The notes: generated by a model not told the origin, from the letters alone. A DNA stretch of 64,000 bases from Bacteroidota bacterium (GCA_013376995.1 JACAAZ010000001.1:62001-126000), one strand, 5' to 3'; positions 9,455 through 18,282 are shown, counted from the first letter of the stretch. Numbers and translations are program-made.

Positions 9455-10417
9455 ATGCTTAGCAGGAGATTCCTACGTATTAAGGTGATGCAGGCGATCT
9501 ACGCCTTCCAGCAAGACGGCCCGGAAAACATCAACACAGGTGAGAAACAGCTCATCACCAGCCTCGATAAACTCTACGAACTATTTATCCATCAGCTTTC
9601 TTTCCTGATCGAACTTTCGGACTTCGCAAGGCGAAGAATGGAGGAAAACAAACTGAAGTATCTTCCAACCGAAGAAGACCTGAACCCCAATATGCGGTTC
9701 ATCGAAAACCGGTTCCTTTCCCAGTTGTCCAATAACCGTGATTACAAGAAAAAGGTTGATCAATACAAGATCAACTGGGTGGACGAAGAAGAGATGTTGC
9801 GCAAATGCTATAACCAGATGCGTGAACATCCCGATTACATCGCATATATGTCGAAGGATACAGTGACATATCCTGACGAAAAGAACATTATCGAAGAGAT
9901 CTTCATTAAAATTATCGCACCGCTGGAATTACTCCGCAGCTATTACGAAGAAAAAAGCATTTACTGGTCCGATGATTTTGATACCTCTGTTATGATGGTT
10001 GTCAAGACTATAAAAGGATTCAGGGAGAACTGGGATGAGTATACAACCCTGCCTACCTTGCTAAAGGACCAGAATGATGCCGGTGGCAGCGAAGATATGA
10101 CCTTTGTTAAGCAACTCTACAGGAAAACGCTTCTTCATAGCGAGGACTACAACAAGGTTATCTCGCAGCATGCTGAGAACTGGGATATTGAAAGAATTGC
10201 CCTTATGGATACCATCCTGATTAAAATGGCTATTTCTGAGTTTGTTGACTTTACATCCATCCCTGTTAAGGTCACTCTCAACGAATATATTGAACTGTCA
10301 AAGCATTACAGCACTCCAAAAAGCAAGGTATTTATCAACGGGATACTCGATAAACTCATTGCAGAATATAGGGAAAATGGAAAAATTTCCAAGACCGGCA
10401 GGGGGTTGATGGAATAA
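9455..10417 (+). CDS. nusB: Transcription antitermination factor NusB, long Bacteroidota form
   Basis: A 320-residue protein, about twice the length of E. coli NusB, as is normal for Bacteroidota. It begins SRRFLRIKVMQAIYAF, the RNA-binding first helix, and ends with the canonical NusB helices (ERIALMDTILIKMAISEF, IPVKVTLNEYIELSKHYS, FINGILDKL). The middle region (about residues 60-190) is a charged helical insertion. NusB binds BoxA RNA with NusE (ribosomal protein S10) during rRNA transcription. It heads a cluster with yajC, a YbbR-like gene and coaE that recurs in the phylum. Confidence 0.93.
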   Translation: MLSRRFLRIKVMQAIYAFQQDGPENINTGEKQLITSLDKLYELFIHQLSFLIELSDFARRRMEENKLKYLPTEEDLNPNMRFIENRFLSQLSNNRDYKKKVDQYKINWVDEEEMLRKCYNQMREHPDYIAYMSKDTVTYPDEKNIIEEIFIKIIAPLELLRSYYEEKSIYWSDDFDTSVMMVVKTIKGFRENWDEYTTLPTLLKDQNDAGGSEDMTFVKQLYRKTLLHSEDYNKVISQHAENWDIERIALMDTILIKMAISEFVDFTSIPVKVTLNEYIELSKHYSTPKSKVFINGILDKLIAEYRENGKISKTGRGLME

Positions 10418-10458
10418 GTATTGTTTATGGATACACTTCTGCTTCAGAGGTAAATCAT

Positions 10459-10902
10459 ATGGAAATAGTCTATAGTATTCGCGATTACACTCCTTCAGAC
10501 TACCCGGAACTAATTGCTGTTTGGGAAAAGATTGGCCTGGGTGCAGCTCACAGGGGAGATGTTCCTGAAGTTATTGACCGCACGTTGAAAATGGGTGGAA
10601 GGCTTCTTCTTCTCATCAATAAATCGAATAATGAAATAATGGGTACTTCCTGGCTGACAATTGATGGACGAAGGACTTACCTGCACCATTTTGGAATTGC
10701 AGAAAAATACCAGGGAATGGGCCTGTCAAAGCCATTACTCGAAGCGTCATTAGCAATAGTTAAGGCGATAGGTTTGCAGGTGAAACTCGAGGTACACCAG
10801 AGTAATCTTAAAGCAGCCAATTTGTATAAGAAATATGGTTTTACTTACCTCGGTGATTATGACGTTTATATTATACGTGATCTTTTATCTGTAATACTAT
10901 AG
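10459..10902 (+). CDS. GNAT-family N-acetyltransferase
   Basis: A 147-residue GNAT-fold protein. It starts YSIRDYTPSDYPELIAVWEKIG, a typical first strand and helix, and has the acetyl-CoA-binding motif in HFGIAEKYQGMGLSKPLLEA (Q-x-x-G-x-G/S type), followed by EVHQSNLKAANLYKKYGF, the usual C-terminal helix and strand. The substrate cannot be told. It sits 41 bases after nusB in an otherwise conserved operon and is probably co-transcribed. The next gene has its own promoter. Confidence 0.85.
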   Translation: MEIVYSIRDYTPSDYPELIAVWEKIGLGAAHRGDVPEVIDRTLKMGGRLLLLINKSNNEIMGTSWLTIDGRRTYLHHFGIAEKYQGMGLSKPLLEASLAIVKAIGLQVKLEVHQSNLKAANLYKKYGFTYLGDYDVYIIRDLLSVIL

Positions 10903-10917
10903 CAAGTCAGGATTTTA

Positions 10918-10925
10918 TACCTTTG
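10918..10925 (+). promoter_or_regulatory. Candidate -7 box before the DUF1573 gene
   Basis: TACCTTTG matches TAnnTTTG. The implied transcript start near 10932 lies downstream of a possible TTG start at 10923, which supports the ATG at 10941 as the true start of the DUF1573 protein. No -33 TTG is evident. Confidence 0.5.
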
Positions 10926-10940
10926 TCAATCAATTTCCAA

Positions 10941-11420
10941 ATGAAAATGAAAAGAATTCTGTTTAAGCTTGTATGCGCAACTTTCCTGATAAGTCTGATT
11001 AGTTCCTGTAACCGAAACGGAAATGGATCAGATATTCCCGCCAATGTGGTAACAAACCCAAATACTGCGGATGGCAAGGCCGATATGAATTCATTGCCTG
11101 TAATTACGTTTGAAAAGGATTTTCATGATTTTGGCGAATTAAAAGCAGGGGAGAAGGTAACTTATTCTTTCAAATTCCGGAATACCGGTAAATCCCTGCT
11201 AGTTATCTCCAATGTTACCACATCATGCGGCTGCACTGTTTCTGAATACCCTCATCAACCTGTCAAGCCTGGTGAACAGTCGACGGTAGATGTCAGCTTT
11301 GACAGCGAAGGCAAGCGCGGTATACAAAATAAATCCGTTACGGTTTTCACCAATACACAGCCTCCTTCAAATATATTGCGTATAAAAGCTGCTGTTGTTG
11401 AAGCCGAACAAATGAATTAA
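10941..11420 (+). CDS. DUF1573-domain lipoprotein
   Basis: A 159-residue lipoprotein with lipobox LISSC (cysteine near residue 23). The remainder is an Ig-like DUF1573 (ASPM-SPD2-Hydin-like) domain: FEKDFHDFGELKAGEKV, YSFKFRNTGKSLLVI, TTSCGCTVSEYP, PGEQSTVDVSFDS. The SCGC pair in the loop is typical of the family. Function is unknown; location is the periplasmic or outer-membrane face. It is often next to yajC in Bacteroidota, as here. Start chosen at the ATG after the promoter box. Confidence 0.88.
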   Translation: MKMKRILFKLVCATFLISLISSCNRNGNGSDIPANVVTNPNTADGKADMNSLPVITFEKDFHDFGELKAGEKVTYSFKFRNTGKSLLVISNVTTSCGCTVSEYPHQPVKPGEQSTVDVSFDSEGKRGIQNKSVTVFTNTQPPSNILRIKAAVVEAEQMN

Positions 11421-11458
11421 GAATAATAATCAATACTCAATCATTTAACACCAAACTT

Positions 11459-11794
11459 ATGACATTGCACAATGTATTATTAATGGCCCCACAACCTGGT
11501 GGAGGGGGTTCAGGAATGGCAAGTTCACTGATCTTTTTGCTGCTGATCTTCGTAGTTTTCTATTTTTTCTTTATCAGGCCACAGGTCAAAAGACAGAAAG
11601 ACCAGAAAAAATACCGCGAATCTCTTGCTAAGGGACAAAAGATCATCACAATAGGTGGAATTCATGGCAGGATATTAGAAATCCAGGATACCACGGTAAC
11701 CATTGAAGTTGAAGGTGGAAACCGCCTGAAAGTTGAAAAAAGTGCTGTAGCAACTGATGCCCAGGACCAGCTCACTGGTGAAGCTGCTAAATAA
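11459..11794 (+). CDS. yajC: YajC, Sec translocon accessory subunit
   Basis: A 111-residue protein with one membrane helix (about 23-41, SSLIFLLLIFVVFYFFFIRPQ) and a cytoplasmic KOW-like tail containing GQKIITIGGIHGRI and TIEVEGGNRLKVEK. This is the standard YajC layout. YajC associates with SecDF and helps preprotein translocation. The N-terminus has a short proline/glycine-rich stretch ahead of the helix. It sits between DUF1573 and YbbR-like genes. Confidence 0.93.
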   Translation: MTLHNVLLMAPQPGGGGSGMASSLIFLLLIFVVFYFFFIRPQVKRQKDQKKYRESLAKGQKIITIGGIHGRILEIQDTTVTIEVEGGNRLKVEKSAVATDAQDQLTGEAAK

Positions 11795-11835
11795 TTAACG
11801 GCTCCCGATAATCAAAAACTTAAGAAGGGTGACTA

Positions 11836-12846
11836 ATGAATACTGAGGATCGCCCGCTTGATTCACAACAAGATCAGCCAGATAAAAAGCCCGGCAGGAG
11901 GAAGTTAAGAGTAAAAATATTCATCTTCCTTGTCTGCCTGGCTATTTCCGGTTCCATGTGGATATTCATCGAACTGATGAAAGATTACACAGCGGATCTT
12001 GTTTTCCCTATCACTTTCAAAAATGTGCCCAAAGATCTGATTCTTGAGAATCAGACGGATAGTACCATTATTGCCGGCGTTAATGCCCAGGGTTTTGAAT
12101 TAATTGTTTCCCAGTTTCTCAGGAAACCTCAGTCTATCGAGATCGACCTGGCCGGGGTTCATATCAGGCAGGACGAAAATGGGTATTCAGCTTTTATCCC
12201 CGCTTCACAGATAACACAACAGCTGGCAGGCCAACTGGCATATTCCAAGGCAGTTGTGTTTATTAAACCTGATACTTTATTCTTCAGGTTCTCTGAAATT
12301 TACAGGAAACGAGTCCCTGTAAAGCTCGACCTTTCCTATTCCTTTGCCGACCAGTTCCAGTTTTGCGATTCTGTCCACTTCCAACCCCAAACCGTGCTTG
12401 TTTCGAGTATCAAAAACGTGATTGATACCATTCATTTTGTTCAGACGCAGCATGTGGAAGTTAATAACCTTGACAGCAATAGAACTGTTATTGTCCCATT
12501 GCGCAAATCGCTGCGATCGAATATGATACGGTATTCGCAGGATTCAGTTACCGTGCATTTGCAGGTATGCCGTTATACAGAAGCAGTTTTCAGCATACCT
12601 GTTAAAGTAATAGGAAACGTAATGCCTATAAGAATTCTGCCCGACCAGGTCGAAGTAACCTGCCAGGTTCCTCTTTCCAGTTATAAAGATATAGATGCCA
12701 GCGATTTCAGCGCTGAAGTGATGGCATCCCCTAACTTGCTGACAGCCAGCAATCGTTTGCCCGTTATGCTTACCAGGTATCCTTCGGTAGTTCGTTCAGT
12801 AAGAATTCATCCTGACCAGGTTGAATATATTATCATCGCAAAATGA
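11836..12846 (+). CDS. YbbR-like domain membrane protein
   Basis: A 336-residue protein with a basic N-terminus, one membrane helix (about 28-49, IFIFLVCLAISGSMWIFIE) and several YbbR-type beta repeats beyond it. The phrases FPITFKNVPKDLIL and VPVKLDLSYSF are typical. In Firmicutes YbbR (CdaR) regulates the diadenylate cyclase CdaA, but in Bacteroidota the gene lies between yajC and coaE and the partner is not known. The last four bases overlap the coaE start (ATGA at 12843-12846). Confidence 0.85.
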   Translation: MNTEDRPLDSQQDQPDKKPGRRKLRVKIFIFLVCLAISGSMWIFIELMKDYTADLVFPITFKNVPKDLILENQTDSTIIAGVNAQGFELIVSQFLRKPQSIEIDLAGVHIRQDENGYSAFIPASQITQQLAGQLAYSKAVVFIKPDTLFFRFSEIYRKRVPVKLDLSYSFADQFQFCDSVHFQPQTVLVSSIKNVIDTIHFVQTQHVEVNNLDSNRTVIVPLRKSLRSNMIRYSQDSVTVHLQVCRYTEAVFSIPVKVIGNVMPIRILPDQVEVTCQVPLSSYKDIDASDFSAEVMASPNLLTASNRLPVMLTRYPSVVRSVRIHPDQVEYIIIAK

Positions 12847-13430
12847 TCACAGCAGGATTAACCGGCAGTATGGGAAGCGGTAAATCTATCGTTGCTTCAA
12901 TCTTTGAACACCTTGGTATCCCTGTTTATCATGCTGATACCGAGGCTAAGAAGTTCCTCGGATGGGATAGCGTAAAAGGACAACTGGTAAATCATTTCGG
13001 AGACTCTATTCTTGACATGAATAGCAATATTGACAGGAAGCAGCTTGCTTCCATTGTCTTCCCGGTTCCCGATAACTTACAAGTCTTGAATTCAATTATT
13101 CATCCGCTTGTAAGGATCGATTTTGAAAAATGGCTGGGGGCCGAAAGAGATGTGCCTTATGTGGTCCAGGAGGCGGCCATCCTGTTTGAAAGCGGTTTTG
13201 AAAGGTTCTTCGATTGCACAATAGCGGTAACAGCTCCAATGGAACTTTGTATTCAACGTGTTATGGAAAGGGATGGTATTTCATCACTGCAGGTTCAGGA
13301 AAGGATGAAAAACCAATGGGACCAGGAGAAGAAAGCTGCTATGGCTGACTTTATTCTTGTCAATGACGGAATTTCTATGCTTTTGCCCCAGGTCCTTGAA
13401 TTACACAGGAAGATTTTGTCTGTAGCATGA
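12843..13430 (+). CDS. coaE: Dephospho-CoA kinase
   Basis: A 195-residue P-loop kinase that phosphorylates dephospho-CoA at the 3' hydroxyl, the last step of coenzyme A synthesis. The Walker A motif GSMGSGKS is at residues 8-15. The substrate region HADTEAKKF and the lid motif VMERDGIS are present, as is VQEAAILFESGF. It is coupled to the YbbR-like gene by a four-base overlap and ends the operon. Confidence 0.95.
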   Translation: MITAGLTGSMGSGKSIVASIFEHLGIPVYHADTEAKKFLGWDSVKGQLVNHFGDSILDMNSNIDRKQLASIVFPVPDNLQVLNSIIHPLVRIDFEKWLGAERDVPYVVQEAAILFESGFERFFDCTIAVTAPMELCIQRVMERDGISSLQVQERMKNQWDQEKKAAMADFILVNDGISMLLPQVLELHRKILSVA

Positions 13431-13667
13431 TATCTGCCAGGACAATCCTGGGAAAGAAAATCATTTAAAAAGCATTCGACTTACAATAATTCGGCACTCA
13501 ACATATATCAGAATAATCTAAGATTACACTTCTTGATTTCTGAGTGGCCTGGTGTCTTTGTGGCGAAATGAATGTCAACAAAGCACTAATACACAAAGTT
13601 TCACTTAGAAATATTGTAACGTCCTGATAATATTTACTGTAGCCAGGGTAAATATTTCGATTTAATG

Positions 13668-14312
13668 TTATTTCACTATCCTGAAATTGAAGGTAGGAGT
13701 TCCCATGGATACCATCAACCGGATCCAGATAGGAAGCAGTTGTTCGGTTCCCCTGGCAGTGGTAATATCACCAAGATCGATAATGTCTTTCCAACCAAAT
13801 GCACTCAGAATTTCCTTCACTGTGCTTTTTGCTGACTCGTCGTTACCGCTAACGAATATGCTGGTTGGCTCACTAAGTGATGAAGGGTTTATCATGATGC
13901 TGCAATTGACGGTGTTCAATGTCTTGACAACCTTTACATCGGGGAACTGTCGTTGAATAGCTTCACCCAGGGAATCCGTGTTGCATATGGAGAGGCTGGG
14001 AGGCATTCCTCCCGAGAAATCAAGGGGATTTGCAATATCTACCAGAACCTTGCCGGAAAGATTTTCTCTTCCAGCCAGTTGCAAGGCTTCAAGTGAAGCC
14101 TGTCCCGAAGTGCAATTGAAAATGATTTCGCCGAATGAAGCTGCTTCAAAGAATGTCCCGTTGCTGGCTTTAGAGCCATTACTTTTTTTCCATTCAATGG
14201 CTTTTTGATTCTCCCGGGTCCTGGAACCCATCATTACTTCATGCCCAAGAGCTATTAATCCTGAACCGATGGTAGCACCTACCATTCCTGTGCCTATAAC
14301 TGCAATTTTCAT
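13668..14312 (-). CDS. F420-oxidoreductase-like NAD(P)-binding protein
   Basis: A 214-residue Rossmann protein of the NADPH-dependent F420 reductase family (COG2085 type). The dinucleotide motif GTGMVGATIGSGL starts at residue 7, and the following strand reads VMMGSRT. The SR after the second strand suggests NADP preference. Other family marks are LVDIANPLDF and VVKTLNTVN. Bacteroidota generally do not make F420, so another electron carrier is likely. An in-frame start nine codons upstream (14339) is possible, but MKIAVIGTG is the natural N-terminus. It is convergent with coaE and monocistronic. Confidence 0.82.
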   Translation of the reverse strand: MKIAVIGTGMVGATIGSGLIALGHEVMMGSRTRENQKAIEWKKSNGSKASNGTFFEAASFGEIIFNCTSGQASLEALQLAGRENLSGKVLVDIANPLDFSGGMPPSLSICNTDSLGEAIQRQFPDVKVVKTLNTVNCSIMINPSSLSEPTSIFVSGNDESAKSTVKEILSAFGWKDIIDLGDITTARGTEQLLPIWIRLMVSMGTPTFNFRIVK

Positions 14313-14406
14313 AAATAAATAATTTATTTCGTTCTTCAATTTAACAAGCTACCGGATGATTTGTTTCAATTTTGATCCCGAGTTAGTCTATTTCTATTGG
14401 TTAACC

Positions 14407-14414
14407 TATTTTTG
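14407..14414 (+). promoter_or_regulatory. Candidate -7 box for the 14433 gene
   Basis: TATTTTTG matches TAnnTTTG 19 bases before the ATG at 14433, giving a very short leader. This supports the start chosen for that gene. Confidence 0.45.
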
Positions 14415-14432
14415 TAAAAAAAAAGATTCGAT

Positions 14433-14966
14433 ATGGCAGAACTATTATTGGGAGTTGGTTCCCGTGTCAGGCACCCGCAATTTGGGAAAGGAGCAGTGGT
14501 TCAGATTCGCTCAGATGCTTATGAGATTTGTTTTATTGAAAATGGGGTGCGCCAGATTTTGCGCGATTATGAAGGGCTGGAGGTTATCGAATTAGTTGAA
14601 ACACCTTCGGATCTTGCAACATATGAAAAGATTGAAAAAAGCCTGGTTCGTGTACTTCGCCGCTTCAGTGACGTGCAGGAAACGGTTAGTATGGGCGGCA
14701 AATGGACAGGGGGGAAGATGATACTGATCCCTGGCGACCTGAGCCTTAAAGAAAAAGAAGTTCCCATCGATGCTTTCTTTCATAAGATCGTCATGTTGCG
14801 CGACCGTTTACGGGTACTGGAAGCCAGGGTGAATGCCAGCAACCTCACTGATGAGGAAAAAGTTGAGCTTCAGCAATATGTAACCCGCTGCTACGGAAGC
14901 CTTACTACCTTCAACGTGCTATTTAAGAATAAGGAAGACCAGTTCGTTGGGGAAAAGGGGGCCTGA
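14433..14966 (+). CDS. Conserved protein with N-terminal Tudor/CarD-like motif, function unknown
   Basis: A 177-residue cytoplasmic protein. Residues 6-50 (GVGSRVRHPQFGKGAVVQI) look like the small SH3/Tudor-like fold at the C-terminus of UvrD/PcrA helicases or the RNA-polymerase-binding domain of CarD. The rest is helical with a probable coiled coil around 110-155 (IVMLRDRLRVLEARVN). A nucleic-acid or RNA-polymerase contact is a reasonable guess from the fold only. It is monocistronic with its own promoter. Confidence 0.75.
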   Translation: MAELLLGVGSRVRHPQFGKGAVVQIRSDAYEICFIENGVRQILRDYEGLEVIELVETPSDLATYEKIEKSLVRVLRRFSDVQETVSMGGKWTGGKMILIPGDLSLKEKEVPIDAFFHKIVMLRDRLRVLEARVNASNLTDEEKVELQQYVTRCYGSLTTFNVLFKNKEDQFVGEKGA

Positions 14967-15024
14967 GCGAATGGTAACTGGTACATTTATTATAAACAAG
15001 CTTTCTCATTGTTTTTTTCAAAAT

Positions 15025-15054
15025 GCAAATTTCAAATTTCAAATTTAAATTTGC
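15025..15054. repeat. AT-rich inverted repeat
   Basis: GCAAATTT at 15025-15032 is matched by its reverse complement AAATTTGC at 15047-15054, with AAATTTC copies between. It lies about 60 bases after the stop of the 14433 gene, and could be its terminator hairpin or simply a low-complexity tract. Confidence 0.45.
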
Positions 15055-15354
15055 TTAAATTGCTGTGCCGACAGTGTTTATATCATTCCTGTTCATCAAT
15101 TTGAAAATTATTACAACGAAATTGATTTAAAATGGGAGAGTTTTGCGTATATTTGATTTTGAAAATTATTGAAGTAAATGATATTGTTAATTGCTTAGCT
15201 GATTAAGTTTTCCATTAGTAACTATTTTAAGATTTCAAACTAAAAATCTCAGGATAATCAAGTTGCTTTATATTTTGTTTTAAGAAGCCAAAGGCTTTTG
15301 GCATTTTGGTATACGATTCTATTTATTACAAGAATGAAATGACATGATATCAAA

Positions 15355-15445
15355 TAGTATAAATATTAACTCAAATCCACTTGAAATGATATCAAGTCTA
15401 CTTGATTCGTTGTCAAATTGATTTGAAATGAAATCAACGATTCAT
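15355..15445. repeat. Cluster of related TTGAAATGA-TATCAA words, possible operator region
   Basis: ACTTGAAATGATATCAAGT forms an inverted repeat (arms ACTTGA and TCAAGT), and closely similar words (TTTGAAATGAAATCAA, ATGATATCAAA) flank it within 90 bases. The repetition of one motif in both orientations is what a multi-site operator looks like. The sequence is AT-rich enough that chance cannot be ruled out. Confidence 0.35.
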
Positions 15446-15650
15446 AAAGCAATATCAATTGTTTCTGATATGTTAACAAATACCAGTGAAATGATTCATG
15501 AGAGTGCTTCCCCGTGCACAAATCCTTTTGTTATTAACCAAAACTATTAGAAACCTCAATAAATAGAGTTAATACTATCGAATAAAGAATTATTCAGGAT
15601 TCAATTCCTATTCAATTCAATCAATTATTAATCTTTTAAATCAAACAACT

Positions 15651-16595
15651 ATGAACACACATCAAATTGCCTTGCATCAAATGCTTGGAAACACAAGTCG
15701 CTTTGCTGAAATTAACAAAGCTAAATTTTCAGATTTGCCTTTGTTCGCCGATTACGTTACCAGGCTCAGTAAATTGGTCGCAGATATCGGTACTGACAGT
15801 CAGATTCTTGATGTTAGTACCGTCGGTATTACAAAGAATAAAGACGTGGCAAAGACAAGACTTGTTGAACGTACCATGGATGCTGTAAAATGTATTAAGG
15901 CTTACGCGAGTATTAATGGTAATCATGAATTGTTAAGCAAAGTCAATTTTAAAGAAAACACCCTGGGTAAAATTCACCAGGCTGAATTGAGCTTTAAATG
16001 CAAAGAACTGATCGGAATTGCTAATACTCTGCTACCTGAACTCAGCGCATTTGGGTTGACACAAGAATTGCTGGAAGATGTTGAAACGGCAATCCAAGCT
16101 TATGATATGAAGAGTACAATAAAACCACAGCACAAAGGCGCTATTAAGGCTGCAAGGCTAACTATTGATAAGTACTTCCAGGAGGCACTCAGCCTGGTAA
16201 AGGATAAAATGGATCCCTTAGTCGAGTTAATTAAAAAGTCCGACCCGGATACTTATACCTCCTACAAATATGCCCGGTCAATTGTTTATCTGCCGGTTAG
16301 ATCAGTGGCGCTAAAAGGAAAAATACTGGATTCTATCAGTGGTTCGCCAATCAAAGGTGTGCAGGTGACTATATGCCAGTCAATAACTGACAGTGCAAAA
16401 AATGGCATTAATAATGGTAAAATTGTGAAGAAAAGTGCCAGGCAGGGTGGTTTTCATGTTCAATCGCTAAATTCTGGCCAGTTTGAATTAATGGCCATAA
16501 AAGAAGGCTATGAAGAACAAAGACAACAGATTTATATAAATGAAGGTGAGAGTACAGCTATCCAGATAAATATGAAACCTGTAAACCTGGGTTAG
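15651..16595 (+). CDS. Cytoplasmic helical protein with C-terminal carboxypeptidase-regulatory-like domain
   Basis: A 314-residue protein without signal peptide or membrane segment. Residues 1-215 look all-helical and I recognise no family. Residues about 220-312 form a carboxypeptidase-regulatory-like (transthyretin-like) beta-sandwich: VALKGKILDSISGSPIKGVQV, GGFHVQSLNSGQFEL, IKEGYEEQRQQIYI. That domain is normally found on secreted or outer-membrane proteins in this phylum, so its presence on an apparently cytoplasmic protein is odd. The gene stands alone between a long AT-rich spacer and a strong terminator. Function unknown. Confidence 0.75.
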   Translation: MNTHQIALHQMLGNTSRFAEINKAKFSDLPLFADYVTRLSKLVADIGTDSQILDVSTVGITKNKDVAKTRLVERTMDAVKCIKAYASINGNHELLSKVNFKENTLGKIHQAELSFKCKELIGIANTLLPELSAFGLTQELLEDVETAIQAYDMKSTIKPQHKGAIKAARLTIDKYFQEALSLVKDKMDPLVELIKKSDPDTYTSYKYARSIVYLPVRSVALKGKILDSISGSPIKGVQVTICQSITDSAKNGINNGKIVKKSARQGGFHVQSLNSGQFELMAIKEGYEEQRQQIYINEGESTAIQINMKPVNLG

Positions 16596-16625
16596 CCTAA
16601 TTTAAAATATCATTTTGTCCGATTG

Positions 16626-16658
16626 GCAGCTTCCTGAAGAGGGAGCTGCTTCTTTTTT
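16626..16658 (+). terminator. Rho-independent terminator after the 15651 gene
   Basis: The stem GCAGCTTCC (16626-16634) pairs with GGGAGCTGC (16641-16649) over nine base pairs with one G-T, a six-base loop, followed by TTCTTTTTT. It lies 30 bases after the stop codon. Confidence 0.85.
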
Positions 16659-16803
16659 AGTAAGCTCAAAACAATAATAGATTACTCAATAAATATTCAG
16701 CCTTCTGGGAAAGAATAAATTATATTTGCTATTAGTTGTATATTAGTCTTGTATTTGTTGACAATGTATTCGTGCTTCGAAATTTGATTATCTAAAATAA
16801 GAG

Positions 16804-16823
16804 AAGGCGAGTTTCCCCGCCTT
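16804..16823 (-). terminator. Possible terminator after the AraC-type regulator
   Basis: AAGGCG (16804-16809) and CGCCTT (16818-16823) form a six-base-pair stem. Read on the minus strand the hairpin is followed by a T-rich CTCTTATTTTAG. It lies about 105 bases beyond the regulator stop codon. The rest of 16659-16927 is AT-rich and holds nothing recognised. Confidence 0.5.
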
Positions 16824-16927
16824 AAATGTTTTCACAACTGCGTATTCATTTGTTGTGCTTCTGCTCCTCCGCACTCAATCATCCAAAGATACAATCTGAA
16901 AGTACTTCACAACGAACTGTTTGTGTA

Positions 16928-18241
16928 CTATTTATTTGCAATCTTCCCTTTCTTAAATTCACTTGGCGTTATACCGGTATATCTTTTAAAAGCCGTATTA
17001 AAGGTTGATTTTGAAACAAAGCCAACCATATGCGCAATTCCAAGGATGGAATACTTATCATTTCCTGATTCGCCAAGTAATTTCCTGGCCTCTTCAATAC
17101 GGAAGGTATTTATGAAATTGTAGAAATTTCGTTTATATGACTCATTTATCACCTGGGATATATATTTGCTGTTTGTCCCCAAACGGTCTGCTACATCTTC
17201 AACACTCAGATTGCTGATCATAAATAGTTTATCTTCCAGCATCAAGGCTTCGAGACGCTTCAATATAATTTGCTTCTGCTCAGCAGTAAGCGCAGAGCCC
17301 GAGTATTTTTCCGAAAAACCCTGATTTTCATGCGTAGGAAGAGTCTCAGGACCCGGAATGTCAACTTCAGTATGGATATTTATTAACGGTTCTGTTAATG
17401 ATTTTGGCTCTTCTTTTTCCCCATTGACAGGAACGTTTATCGAGTTGACCTGCAAATCATCAGTGCGCTTAGTGAATTCCGATCTCACGGTTTTTATATC
17501 GAGCAGCTCTTTCTGCCTTAATCCCTGTATTCCGGCAAACAAGGTTATTCCCAGCATTGAAACCGTGTAAAATACCTGTGACAGGATGTGTTGCTTGAAC
17601 CCGACTATATACAGGACATTGTTGATTATAAAAAACAGGATCAGTGCCAGAATAGTGATCAGGATCCACCTCAGGTCAATATTCTCGGTATTTGAATAGT
17701 GGTCGAGAATGAATTTCCGATGTATCCTGTAAACCCTGATCGTTCGGACCAGGTAGAAGAATAGCTGCAGATTGCTTATTCCATAGGCTCCAATCATGTA
17801 GATTGTCAGGAGGTACCTGACAGGAGCGTGTTGAGAAGGTGCATTGTTACCCATGCTCAGGTAAAGCAATTTGTCTTCATGACTGATGAGCAGATAGGGG
17901 GCATTTAACAATAATATCAGAAATGCCGGGATAAAATGTAAAAGATGAACAGATCTGAGCCTGAAGTTATGAGTAGTTACAGAAAGGATATAAAGGTAAA
18001 ATACCGGGACGAACGAAAGTATTATAGGTATTATAAAGAAATAGAGGTCGGCTATCAGCTCAAACAACCTCACTTTATAAAAGAGATTGAATGTAAAATA
18101 GAAGGCCAGCAGTAACTGAAATACTCCCATCAGCCACCGGGACCGCCCTTCATACATCCTGTGCTGGGCAAAAAGCAAAATTGCCAAAACAATACATTGA
18201 TATACGGGAAGGTAATAAAGGGCAGTAGCCAGGGTTTCCAT
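16928..18241 (-). CDS. Membrane-bound AraC-family transcriptional regulator
   Basis: A 437-residue protein with an N-terminal membrane region (six or seven hydrophobic helices within about residues 1-235), a linker, and a C-terminal AraC/XylS double HTH (about 335-432). The second HTH carries the family signature ILGIAHMVGFVSKSTFNTAFKRYTGITPSEFKKG. This layout, a 7TM-like sensor fused to AraC, is common in Bacteroidota, where the signal is usually unknown. It is divergently transcribed from the BACON-repeat type IX cargo gene at 18468, which may be a target; that link is inference from position. Confidence 0.88.
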   Translation of the reverse strand: METLATALYYLPVYQCIVLAILLFAQHRMYEGRSRWLMGVFQLLLAFYFTFNLFYKVRLFELIADLYFFIIPIILSFVPVFYLYILSVTTHNFRLRSVHLLHFIPAFLILLLNAPYLLISHEDKLLYLSMGNNAPSQHAPVRYLLTIYMIGAYGISNLQLFFYLVRTIRVYRIHRKFILDHYSNTENIDLRWILITILALILFFIINNVLYIVGFKQHILSQVFYTVSMLGITLFAGIQGLRQKELLDIKTVRSEFTKRTDDLQVNSINVPVNGEKEEPKSLTEPLINIHTEVDIPGPETLPTHENQGFSEKYSGSALTAEQKQIILKRLEALMLEDKLFMISNLSVEDVADRLGTNSKYISQVINESYKRNFYNFINTFRIEEARKLLGESGNDKYSILGIAHMVGFVSKSTFNTAFKRYTGITPSEFKKGKIANK

Positions 18242-18274
18242 AGTTCAGCTAAGTTGCAAGACAATTTTGGAATA

Positions 18275-18282
18275 CAAATTTA
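18275..18282 (-). promoter_or_regulatory. Candidate -7 box for the AraC-type regulator
   Basis: The minus strand reads TAAATTTG, an exact TAnnTTTG match 34 bases before the start codon at 18241. No -33 TTG at the normal spacing was seen. Confidence 0.45.

Larger units (their letters stand above)
14967..15650. other. 684-base AT-rich intergenic region with several direct and inverted repeats
   Basis: No reading frame here looks like a gene. Two blocks stand out: a palindromic AAATTT-rich segment near 15025-15054 and a cluster of related TTGAAATGA/TATCAA words near 15355-15445. This is the longest non-coding stretch in the window and lies directly upstream of an unusual cytoplasmic protein gene. 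No TAnnTTTG box was found near that gene. Confidence 0.6.

Noticed and set aside
13541-13612. Possible further 7-base array (GTGTCTTTGTGGCG-type wording) between coaE and the F420-like gene
   Set aside because: Only two or three weakly similar units can be lined up, which is not enough to separate from chance.
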